From contig NZ_JBLFEP010000003.1 in NCBI RefSeq assembly GCF_047345415.1, positions 744,001-808,000 of the forward strand: a stretch of DNA of 64,000 bases, written 5' to 3'. Of the stretch, positions 35,140 through 42,339 are shown piece by piece. Every line of letters starts with the position of its first letter. Positions within the stretch are counted from its first letter, which is position 1. The notes beneath the pieces were generated by a model. The model saw only the letters and a list, made by a program, of their open reading frames with translations. It ran no database searches and was not told where the DNA came from. The position numbers and the translations under genes are program-made. The stretch comes from Maribacter_C sp947494565. GTDB taxonomy: Bacteria; Bacteroidota; Bacteroidia; Flavobacteriales; Flavobacteriaceae.

Positions 35140-35649
35140 TCAATCCAAAATATCCAGTGCTCTGGAAAACTCTTCTTTGTGCAGCCATTCGTTATCCTGT
35201 GTGAATTGATAGGTTTTTAGGATTCGATCCCTGAAATCATATACCAGTCCGTTGACCGAACAGAACTGTATCACCTCTTTAAAAGAGTTCAACATGCTTT
35301 TATAAAAAGCATCGGGAACGTTACGTTCAAGGACAAAAGCTTGGGCGATCTCCAAATTATATAACATCACGTCGGCTACCAAATGTGGCTCGACCCCTAA
35401 TTTTATAAAATGCTTGATGAATTTCTGGGCGACCGACCTTCTTGCTTTGGGCCTTCTGCGTTTGATCGGGAAATATTCATTACTGATTTTGGTTTTCGCC
35501 TGCTGTACCAACTTGTCTTCCTTCGGGTTGAACACGAAATCGTAATACTCTTTCACTACGGGAAAACGTTGATAGAGATCCACGATCTGGGCCTCTAATT
35601 CCCTTTTTTTCAAATCGCCGATGTACTTCTGAAGCGCTCTTTTGCTCAT
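35140..35649 (-). CDS. DUF6155 family protein
   Basis: This is a 169-residue, mostly helical cytoplasmic protein starting MSKRALQKYIGDLKKRELE, followed by QIVDLYQRFPVVKEYYDFVF, typical of DUF6155. A basic stretch (FPIKRRRPKARRSVAQKF, about 65-82) suggests contact with nucleic acid. The role is unknown. It lies 38 nt upstream of the hydroxyacid dehydrogenase, divergent from rpoD. Confidence 0.82.
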   Translation of the reverse strand: MSKRALQKYIGDLKKRELEAQIVDLYQRFPVVKEYYDFVFNPKEDKLVQQAKTKISNEYFPIKRRRPKARRSVAQKFIKHFIKLGVEPHLVADVMLYNLEIAQAFVLERNVPDAFYKSMLNSFKEVIQFCSVNGLVYDFRDRILKTYQFTQDNEWLHKEEFSRALDILD

Positions 35650-35752
35650 GGTAATGCCTTGGATGGCAAAAATACTGTTTGAAAGTGGAAATACCCACGG
35701 GAAGTATACTTATAGTTAACATCCTCATAAATTCTGTATAAGAATATCAAAA

Positions 35753-35760
35753 TACCTTTG
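35753..35760 (+). promoter_or_regulatory. Candidate -7 element of the rpoD promoter
   Basis: TACCTTTG is an exact match to the Bacteroidota -7 consensus TAnnTTTG. It lies 61 nt before the rpoD start codon, giving a leader of about 55 nt. No clear TTTG lies 19 nt upstream; the -33 region reads ATAAATTCTG. Confidence 0.5.
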
Positions 35761-35821
35761 GAAAAGACGCAATAAAAATGTATCATAAGAACTTGTACAA
35801 CTTCGAAAACCAAATTCATAT

Positions 35822-36685
35822 ATGAGGCAACTTAAGATTATCAAGCAAGTAACTAACCGAGAATCGAAATCACTGGATAAGTACTTGCAAGATATCAGCA
35901 AAATCGATTTGATTACCGCGAGTGAGGAAGTAGAACTAGCCCAGCGCATTCGTGAAGGAGATCAAAGGGCTCTCGAAAAATTAACCACGGCTAACCTGAG
36001 ATTCGTGGTTTCAGTCGCCAAACAATACCAAAACCAAGGATTAAAATTACCGGATTTAATCAATGAAGGCAATCTGGGCCTCGTAAAGGCTGCCAAACGA
36101 TTTGATGAGACAAGAGGTTTCAAATTCATTTCATACGCTGTGTGGTGGATTAGACAATCCATTCTCCAAGCATTAGCGGAGCAATCGCGTGTTGTGCGTC
36201 TTCCTTTGAACAAAATCGGGTCGATCAATAAAATCAAGAAGACCTTTTCCTATTTGGAACAGGCCCATGAACGCCCACCTTCTGCGGAAGAAATCGCCAA
36301 GGAATTGGAAATGACCGTAAGTGAGGTGAAGCAGTCCATGAAAAATTCTGGACGCCACGTCTCTATGGATGCGCCTTTACGAGAGGGGGAAGACTCAAAT
36401 CTTTACGATGTACTCCGTGCGGGCGAATCGCCAAAACCAGACAAGATATTGATGCAACAATCGCTCAATACCGAAATCAATCGGGCACTGGAAACCTTAT
36501 CCCCTAGGGAAGCCGATGTAGTGAAACTTTATTATGGTATCGGTGACCAACAGTCAATGACCTTGGCCGAGATCGGACAAACATTCGACTTGACCCGAGA
36601 GCGGGTGCGTCAGATTCGCGAAAAAGCAATTCGCAAACTGCGTCATAACTCAAGAAGTAAACTCTTGAAAACCTATTTAGGATAA
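35822..36685 (+). CDS. rpoD: Principal RNA polymerase sigma factor (RpoD/SigA)
   Basis: This is a 287-residue primary sigma factor of the short form used in Bacteroidota, lacking the long region 1.1. Region 1.2: KSLDKYLQDISKIDLITASEE. Region 2: DLINEGNLGLVKAAKRFDETRGFKFISYAVWWIRQSI, the -7/-10 recognition and core-binding helix. Region 3: ERPPSAEEIAKELEMTVSEVKQ. Region 4: TLAEIGQTFDLTRERVRQIREKAIRKLR, the helix-turn-helix. It directs housekeeping transcription. It has its own promoter and a strong terminator at 36707. Confidence 0.97.
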   Translation: MRQLKIIKQVTNRESKSLDKYLQDISKIDLITASEEVELAQRIREGDQRALEKLTTANLRFVVSVAKQYQNQGLKLPDLINEGNLGLVKAAKRFDETRGFKFISYAVWWIRQSILQALAEQSRVVRLPLNKIGSINKIKKTFSYLEQAHERPPSAEEIAKELEMTVSEVKQSMKNSGRHVSMDAPLREGEDSNLYDVLRAGESPKPDKILMQQSLNTEINRALETLSPREADVVKLYYGIGDQQSMTLAEIGQTFDLTRERVRQIREKAIRKLRHNSRSKLLKTYLG

Positions 36686-36706
36686 TCGTTACGATAGCAC
36701 TTAAAG

Positions 36707-36740
36707 CAAAAACGCCATGATTTGAATCATGGCGTTTTTG
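36707..36740. terminator. Bidirectional intrinsic terminator
   Basis: A perfect 15-bp inverted repeat (CAAAAACGCCATGAT and its complement) closes on a TTGA loop, with A and T tracts at the two ends. It ends rpoD on the plus strand and the acidic micro-ORF transcript on the minus strand. Confidence 0.95.
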
Positions 36741-36760
36741 TTACATTTCTTTTATTCGAT

Positions 36761-36862
36761 TTAGGAAAAACTCAATCGGTTGATCTCTACATCGGATAGA
36801 ATTTCGTTTAAACTTTCGATGAAGTTCATGTACGCTGCATTGTCTGGGTTTTGTTTTGACAT
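36761..36862 (-). CDS. Acidic micro-ORF A, 33 residues, LNEILS motif
   Basis: A 33-codon ORF (ATG at 36862, TAA at 36761-36763) reads MSKQNPDNAAYMNF, then IESLNEILSDVEINRL and a short tail. It is acidic and helical in its middle. Its FIESLNEILS core matches FLQELNEILS in micro-ORF B just upstream (B at 36898), which argues that both are translated. It is followed by the terminator at 36740. There is no signal peptide, no Cys and no known family. The size and acidic core could suit a regulatory peptide, but nothing in the sequence decides this. Confidence 0.55.
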   Translation of the reverse strand: MSKQNPDNAAYMNFIESLNEILSDVEINRLSFS

Positions 36863-36897
36863 AATAGTAGGTTTTAGAAATGAGACACCATTTTAGA

Positions 36898-36996
36898 CTA
36901 CATATAGTCTAACTCGGCCAATTCGTTTACACTTAAGATTTCGTTTAATTCTTGTAGAAAGGTTAGGTATTCCTCTCCATAGGTGTCGTAAAGCAT
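36898..36996 (-). CDS. Acidic micro-ORF B, 32 residues, LNEILS motif
   Basis: A 32-codon ORF (ATG at 36996, TAG at 36898-36900) reads MLYDTYGEEYLTF, then LQELNEILSVNELAEL and DYM. It is acidic and shares the F-[IL]-x-[ES]-LNEILS core with micro-ORF A, 35 nt downstream. Upstream of its ATG the frame contains TAA AAC CCG, which aligns to CAA AAC CCA (Gln-Asn-Pro) in A, so the N-terminus may have been shortened by a nonsense change. A possible promoter lies at 37049-37080. Confidence 0.5.
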   Translation of the reverse strand: MLYDTYGEEYLTFLQELNEILSVNELAELDYM

Positions 36997-37048
36997 TTGA
37001 TTCGGGTTTTACGGTTTATATTGATTTGGGTTCGTTTTTCTTACAGTG

Positions 37049-37080
37049 TAAACATATTTATAACGTTGGGTGAAAACAAT
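37049..37080 (-). promoter_or_regulatory. Candidate promoter of the acidic micro-ORF pair
   Basis: On the minus strand ATTG (37077-37080) and TATGTTTA (37049-37056) are separated by 20 nt. This is near the Bacteroidota arrangement of a TTTG-like -33 and TAnnTTTG -7 element, with one mismatch in the -7. It would give the micro-ORFs their own transcript, apart from the large operon that ends at 37195. Confidence 0.35.
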
Positions 37081-37194
37081 TAATTGTGGTGTATTGGCTT
37101 TTTTTTGTTGTGAAATCGGCAATGTCCGATACCATCGTCCATCCCCTTAATTTGAAGCGATGCAGTTCATCGATCTTCTATGCTTTTAACGGAG

Positions 37195-38550
37195 TTAAAA
37201 TTTGACTTGATACGCCAATCCGGCCGATACGGACCACATGAAGCTACCTGATTCGAACGACAGTTCTTGACGTGAGACCCCTAAACTAGCGCTATAAATA
37301 TTCGGACTCTTCTTGGAAGTGAACTGATACTGAAAGCTCATCCGCTGTGATTCGATATACAAAAGGGTTTCCGCCAATAGTTCGTCGCCGGATAGAAGTT
37401 GACGTATTTCAGGGGAATACCCCATACCGACATTCAGACTAAAAAAGTTGAAGGCATCCCTTAAATACTTACGGACCAATAGGTTCCCAGAGAATTGTGT
37501 AGGTTGATCTTCGCGCGGCACCAGATTCGATCGCAGGGAAAAGTAATAATTGCCCCGGTAGTGCCCTATTGAATTGGTGATCATAGTAATATCACGGGTA
37601 TCCAAGCTGATGTAACGTCCGCCAGCGGAAAACTCCATGGCGCCCGGAAGGTTGACATACAGGTCTCCCCCAACCTTATGGTTCGGGTAAATGGAGGCGT
37701 TGGAATAGCCGTAATTCAGATAGGCATAAAAGCGTTTGGAGAATTTCGGATAAAAATCGATATCGTATTGCACCCCGTGCTCCCCATTTCTATTACTATA
37801 GTTGATTCTTGGTAAAAGGCTACCGGCCAAGGTTTGTCTTTTAAACTCTATCGTTGAGAAAACCATGGGATCATTACGCCGGTCGAAGACGGTGAAGGAG
37901 TTTCGTACGGCAATCCTATTATTCAAAACCTTCTTCTCCGCTTTTTCTTCTTTTTCCGGAGATTCCTCTTTTTCCTTTTTGGGGGTCTCTTCCTTCTCTT
38001 TTGATGGTTTGGCGGTTACCTGCTCTTTTTTCTTCTTCTTGGACGCCTTTGCATTACTTTTTCGCTTCACCGTACTTTCATTATCGACCCAACTCTTTTC
38101 AGGATATTCGGTCTGTTCAAGACGCTTATGGGCCATTTCCCGTAGGCGCATGAGTTCGGGGTCATTCTGAATATACTGTAAGGCCTTATGGGTCAAACCG
38201 AGCGCCGTGGCATTGTTCTTGGCATAGAGCTCGTTCTTTATGGCCAAAATCCAAAGATCCCGATTGTTCTTTTCACCTGACGTGAGTCGGTTGAACTCCC
38301 TACGGGCCTTTTCGTAATCACCGGACCAACTATAGGTCCGCGCCACTAAGGCACTCGCCTTCACATCGGCCGGATCTTTTTCCAATACTTGTAAGGCCAT
38401 TTTTCGCGCTTGACCATACTTGCCTTCATACGCCAGGTTATGCGCACTGGCATACGACGTGGGCTTTTCATTGTAAGCCAGATCCTGCCCCCAAGTAGTG
38501 ACGCTCCATAAAAGAACGATGATGATACGATATAGGTATTTATGATGCAT
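37195..38550 (-). CDS. TPR protein with YaiO-family outer-membrane beta-barrel
   Basis: This is a 451-residue outer-membrane protein. Signal peptide 1-21; TPR-type helices about 30-145 (AHNLAYEGKYGQARKMALQV, then AARTYSWSGDYEKARREF-like units); a Lys/Glu-rich linker at 155-206; then strands (about 210-451) ending in the aromatic AGLAYQVKF. The barrel pattern matches YaiO-type domains, which accompany exopolysaccharide glycosyltransferases in other bacteria. It is last in the operon and probably forms the outer-membrane exit. Its ATG overlaps the stop of the preceding gene (TAATG), so they are coupled. Export of a polysaccharide is inferred. Confidence 0.85.
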   Translation of the reverse strand: MHHKYLYRIIIVLLWSVTTWGQDLAYNEKPTSYASAHNLAYEGKYGQARKMALQVLEKDPADVKASALVARTYSWSGDYEKARREFNRLTSGEKNNRDLWILAIKNELYAKNNATALGLTHKALQYIQNDPELMRLREMAHKRLEQTEYPEKSWVDNESTVKRKSNAKASKKKKKEQVTAKPSKEKEETPKKEKEESPEKEEKAEKKVLNNRIAVRNSFTVFDRRNDPMVFSTIEFKRQTLAGSLLPRINYSNRNGEHGVQYDIDFYPKFSKRFYAYLNYGYSNASIYPNHKVGGDLYVNLPGAMEFSAGGRYISLDTRDITMITNSIGHYRGNYYFSLRSNLVPREDQPTQFSGNLLVRKYLRDAFNFFSLNVGMGYSPEIRQLLSGDELLAETLLYIESQRMSFQYQFTSKKSPNIYSASLGVSRQELSFESGSFMWSVSAGLAYQVKF

Positions 38551-40898
38551 TAATCTTGAAAATGGGTTGATGCCGTCTGCCGCTTTTTGTGATGCTGCGC
38601 TTTGGCCCGTTCTATTTTATCCTTGATCTCATGTACACTTGAGCTGTTCTCTTCCGCTTGCTGTATCAACTTCAAAGCTTCCTCCGTTTGTTCCGACCAA
38701 TAGTACACATCGAACAAAGCCGAATAGGAATCGATATAGTTGGGGTTCATCTTGATACATTCCTTAAGTATTTCAATTGATTTGGCATAGTTACCCCTCC
38801 ACACATTGATACGACCGGTTAAAATTTTGGTATCGATATGACTGGGTACCTCCGATAAAATGTATCGGCACAGCAATAAAGACCGATCATATTCTTTGTC
38901 AAAAGCCAGATCTCTAGCGATGAAATAGCCCTTGTCGGAATTTTGTACACTATACACACTGTTCAACCACACGATATCAGCTTCACTGAAGGCCTCCTCT
39001 TGCTGCTTGGAAAAGATGGCGAGACTATCCGGTATGATTTTGTCGTTTGTTGTGACGTACGCATTCATGGCTTTAAATGAGGTCAGCTTTTTCTCCGCTT
39101 TAGACCCCCCAAAGGAGGCGCTTAAATTCATGTCTTCATCTAAACTATAGACCGATCCATCGGAATAAACGGTTTCTCCGCTGATATATTCTTTAAGTTC
39201 ATTTTTATTCCGCATTAGTGGAATATCCTTGACGCATCTGAACTCCGATTGCATGTCCAGAGATCGTCCCATCCACGCCACGCGTTTGGGCATTTGCAGT
39301 TCGTAATTCGCATTTAGCAATGACAATAATGTGGGTACCACGTCAAAGTGCGAAGAAACTGCGCTGATCTTTTTCGTTTTCTTGAGCATGGGGCTGTAGA
39401 CGATCAATGGCACATGAAAACGGCTGATGCTGTTTCGTTGCGGAATCGGTATCAAGCGGTGATCTCCAGTGACGATGAATATGGTATTGTCATAGTTGGG
39501 CTGTTTTTTATAGGCCTCGAATACCTCTTTTAAGGCATCATCGGTATACAACAGGGTCGCAAATACATTGTCGTTCTTTTCAATGACGTTCTTCGTCTTG
39601 CCTTGGTGATCGCTCTTGGATAAAATTTGCTTTACCTTTTTCTCATAGGCTTCCCGTTGGGGCGGAATAAAGGGTTCGTGCGTGCTGATCGTCATATACA
39701 CTTCCATGCGAGGCTGTTCTTCTTCCCTAGGAAGACTCATGCTCTTTTTAAAGAGTTCCTTGTCCGGATATCCCCACGAGGAACCGGCGGCATCTTCCGC
39801 CTGCATCTTATATTTATTCCCAAAACCCGATTTGTCCAGTACAAAATCAACATTTTCACTTTTCAAAAAGCGATCGACATTGTCGAATGAACTGTTCGTA
39901 CCCTGATAGAAGGAGGTGTGGTACCCGTTGTTCTTTAGAATACTGAAGAGGGTCAACTTGTTCGGGTATTTTTCAAGTTCCATAAATCCACTTTTTCCAA
40001 AGGGCAAGGATCCCAATAAGGAAGGGATTACCCCGAAGGTTCTTCCGGTGTTGCTAAGGCAGTTTTCCCAGTAGAGCGATTTGGTGGTCAGATCATCCAA
40101 GAAGGGGGTAAAACCACCGAACTCGGCACCCTCTCCAACAAAGTCACGTCCCAGACCTTCGACCATAATAAATACGATATTGGGTTTCTCCTCCTGAAGC
40201 TCGAAATAATCGCCCAGTACATTTTCTATTTGTGGACGTTTGATCAAAGGGTATTCCACATCGGAATTATACGACGTATCTTCCGTTGATGAGCTATAAA
40301 GGTTGATGGCCAGATATTGGCTTTTGTTCTGATTAATGGGCTTTCCATCGATAAAAAGGGTCATAATAAAGAGACTGAAAAGAATGATGGTAAAGGGATA
40401 CATCTTACTGATGAAGTGATAGTACTTCGAAGTGACCTTGTAGAGACCGAAGAACATTCCGGCAATGACGAGAACACCGATGACGAGCGAGACCGACATT
40501 CCACCCGAATTCGATATGGTAGTTTTGATATCGGCAAAGCTATACCCCAGTAAATCGGAACCCAAAGGAACCAAGGCAGTACAATAGTAACTGATTAGCA
40601 TGGCCTCGATGATCAACAAAAGGATCAGCACGCCAAAAATGAGGTTGAACCCCCAGGTAGGTCTGAACTTTTCCCAAAAATTAAAAGGAAAAACGAGGAT
40701 GACCCCGACAAGGGAGGCGAAGCCCAACTGATGAAAAAGGGCGATGAAGAAACTGCCTCCGAAAATGATATCGACCACTCCCTTAAAATAGAGTGTTGTA
40801 TACTGGTACGTAGATAGCACAATGAGACAACCAAAGAAGGAGATGATCAATCTGGTATATTGCTTTAAGGTATATCTATCGAGTTTACTCGTATTCAT
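38550..40898 (-). CDS. LtaS-like alkaline-phosphatase-superfamily transferase/hydrolase with C-terminal TPRs
   Basis: This is a 782-residue membrane enzyme. Five hydrophobic helices lie in residues 15-185. The extracytoplasmic catalytic domain (about 238-560) has NIVFIMVEGLGRDFV (metal Glu247), SNTGRTFGVIPSLLGSLP (likely nucleophile Thr287), STHEPFIPP, and FIVTGDHRLI (metal Asp/His). This is the layout of LtaS, OpgB and related phosphoglycerol or phosphoethanolamine transferases. Residues 670-780 are TPR helices, unusual for the family. In this operon it probably decorates the product of the glycosyltransferase. True lipoteichoic acid is not expected in a diderm. Confidence 0.85.
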   Translation of the reverse strand: MNTSKLDRYTLKQYTRLIISFFGCLIVLSTYQYTTLYFKGVVDIIFGGSFFIALFHQLGFASLVGVILVFPFNFWEKFRPTWGFNLIFGVLILLLIIEAMLISYYCTALVPLGSDLLGYSFADIKTTISNSGGMSVSLVIGVLVIAGMFFGLYKVTSKYYHFISKMYPFTIILFSLFIMTLFIDGKPINQNKSQYLAINLYSSSTEDTSYNSDVEYPLIKRPQIENVLGDYFELQEEKPNIVFIMVEGLGRDFVGEGAEFGGFTPFLDDLTTKSLYWENCLSNTGRTFGVIPSLLGSLPFGKSGFMELEKYPNKLTLFSILKNNGYHTSFYQGTNSSFDNVDRFLKSENVDFVLDKSGFGNKYKMQAEDAAGSSWGYPDKELFKKSMSLPREEEQPRMEVYMTISTHEPFIPPQREAYEKKVKQILSKSDHQGKTKNVIEKNDNVFATLLYTDDALKEVFEAYKKQPNYDNTIFIVTGDHRLIPIPQRNSISRFHVPLIVYSPMLKKTKKISAVSSHFDVVPTLLSLLNANYELQMPKRVAWMGRSLDMQSEFRCVKDIPLMRNKNELKEYISGETVYSDGSVYSLDEDMNLSASFGGSKAEKKLTSFKAMNAYVTTNDKIIPDSLAIFSKQQEEAFSEADIVWLNSVYSVQNSDKGYFIARDLAFDKEYDRSLLLCRYILSEVPSHIDTKILTGRINVWRGNYAKSIEILKECIKMNPNYIDSYSALFDVYYWSEQTEEALKLIQQAEENSSSVHEIKDKIERAKAQHHKKRQTASTHFQD

Positions 40899-40908
40899 GT
40901 GTCTTTGG

Positions 40909-42339
40909 TTAGGTGGCTTTCGCGAATCCTTTTCGGACCTGGGAACCCCAGCCAGATTTTATTTTAAATAGTTTCTTATAGTTGCCTCGGATGGCAGCCC
41001 ATACCACTATCGGATGAAAAGTGAAAGGCTCGATAATGGCACAAAGCATCAATATCAGGATATCCTTGACTTTTTTATATTCATTGTACGAGTATACATC
41101 CCACAGAATGGCATAAAACGAAAACATGATCGAGTACAGGTATACCGTCGCAGTGATCGCGACGAAAAACTCCCAATTTAATATGCCCAAGTAACCGAAA
41201 AGGATGATGGTAAAGAAGCCGAAAAACTCCAAAAGCGGTGCCAACCATTCGTAGAAAAACCAATAGGGATAGCTCAATAGTCCTAGACGGCCGTATTTGG
41301 AATTGAAGAACATGTCTTTATGGGTGTTCAGGGTCTCCAGGTTTCCACGGGCCCAACGGTCACGTTGATTGACAAGTATTTTAAGGTCTTCGGGTACTTC
41401 GGTCCAACATAAGGGATCAGGAATATATTCAATGGTATACGGTTCACGACGGTCATGCATGTACCGGCGCATTCGGAATACGATTTCCATGTCCTCACCG
41501 ACCGTATTGGTATCATAGCCGCCTACGGCAAGGGCAATCTCGCGGTCAAAGAAACCAAAAGCCCCTGAAATGATGAGCAAACTATCGATACGGCCCCATG
41601 CCATCCTTCCTAAAATAAAGGAACGGGTATATTCCAAAAGCTGAAAACGGGCCAACCAGTTTTTAGGCAAGCGTATTTCCTCTAGTTTACCTCCTTCGAT
41701 AATACAGGAATTGGCCACCCGAATCACTCCACCAACGGCAATGACCCGTTTCTCCGAGCGCCTATAGAATGACTTGACCACATGCAATAGTGCGTCAGGC
41801 AGTAACAGACAATCCACATCGATACAGCCCACATACCTATTCTCCGATAGAAACATGCCCGTGTTCAGGGCATCCGACTTTCCGCCGTTCTCCTTGTCGA
41901 TAACCGTCAATTTGGAAAAAGAACGGTGTTTACTTTTGTAAATACCGCGAATGGGTTTCGACTTCCAATTGGGATCGATTTCCCGTTCGATTTTCTTAAG
42001 GTCATAGGCATCGATCATCTTCTGCAAAGTATCATCTTTACTGCCGTCATTGACCACCATCACTTCATAGTTCACGTAGCGTAATGATAGCAAGGACCGA
42101 ATGTTGTCGACAATGGTCAACCCCTCATTATAAGCTGGGGCGATAATGGTTATACTAGGTGCCAAGGGTGATGCCATCACCTTTGAAAGATCATTGAAAC
42201 TATTTTTATGTCGATAATGGATGGAATTACGGGTGGAGAGGTACCCCATGACGCTGAACATGGTGAACAGCACCACCGTAAACATGAAAAAGACCATGTT
42301 TATGTATTCCAGTATGATACTCCAAACCGTACTATCCAT
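40909..42339 (-). CDS. Processive family 2 glycosyltransferase, membrane bound
   Basis: This is a 476-residue GT2 enzyme of the cellulose/PNAG/hyaluronan synthase type. One N-terminal helix (about 7-32), a GT-A domain with SITIIAPAYNEG, VMVVNDGSKD, YVGCIDVDC (metal DxD), TVGEDMEIVF (base ED) and NQRDRWARG (the Q-x-x-RW motif of processive enzymes), then three or four C-terminal helices (about 355-450). It polymerises a sugar on the cytoplasmic side and likely threads it through its own channel. It has no PilZ domain, so cyclic-di-GMP control would have to be indirect. It overlaps the HEAT gene by 8 nt and precedes the LtaS-like gene by 10 nt. Confidence 0.92.
   Translation of the reverse strand: MDSTVWSIILEYINMVFFMFTVVLFTMFSVMGYLSTRNSIHYRHKNSFNDLSKVMASPLAPSITIIAPAYNEGLTIVDNIRSLLSLRYVNYEVMVVNDGSKDDTLQKMIDAYDLKKIEREIDPNWKSKPIRGIYKSKHRSFSKLTVIDKENGGKSDALNTGMFLSENRYVGCIDVDCLLLPDALLHVVKSFYRRSEKRVIAVGGVIRVANSCIIEGGKLEEIRLPKNWLARFQLLEYTRSFILGRMAWGRIDSLLIISGAFGFFDREIALAVGGYDTNTVGEDMEIVFRMRRYMHDRREPYTIEYIPDPLCWTEVPEDLKILVNQRDRWARGNLETLNTHKDMFFNSKYGRLGLLSYPYWFFYEWLAPLLEFFGFFTIILFGYLGILNWEFFVAITATVYLYSIMFSFYAILWDVYSYNEYKKVKDILILMLCAIIEPFTFHPIVVWAAIRGNYKKLFKIKSGWGSQVRKGFAKAT

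Noticed and set aside
37645..38120. Lys/Glu-rich repeat in the YaiO-type protein as a possible DNA repeat element
   Set aside because: It is a low-complexity protein linker between TPR and barrel with varied codons, not a DNA repeat.
38550..40898. True lipoteichoic acid synthase
   Set aside because: The organism is a diderm without teichoic acids; only the superfamily and catalytic residues can be claimed.
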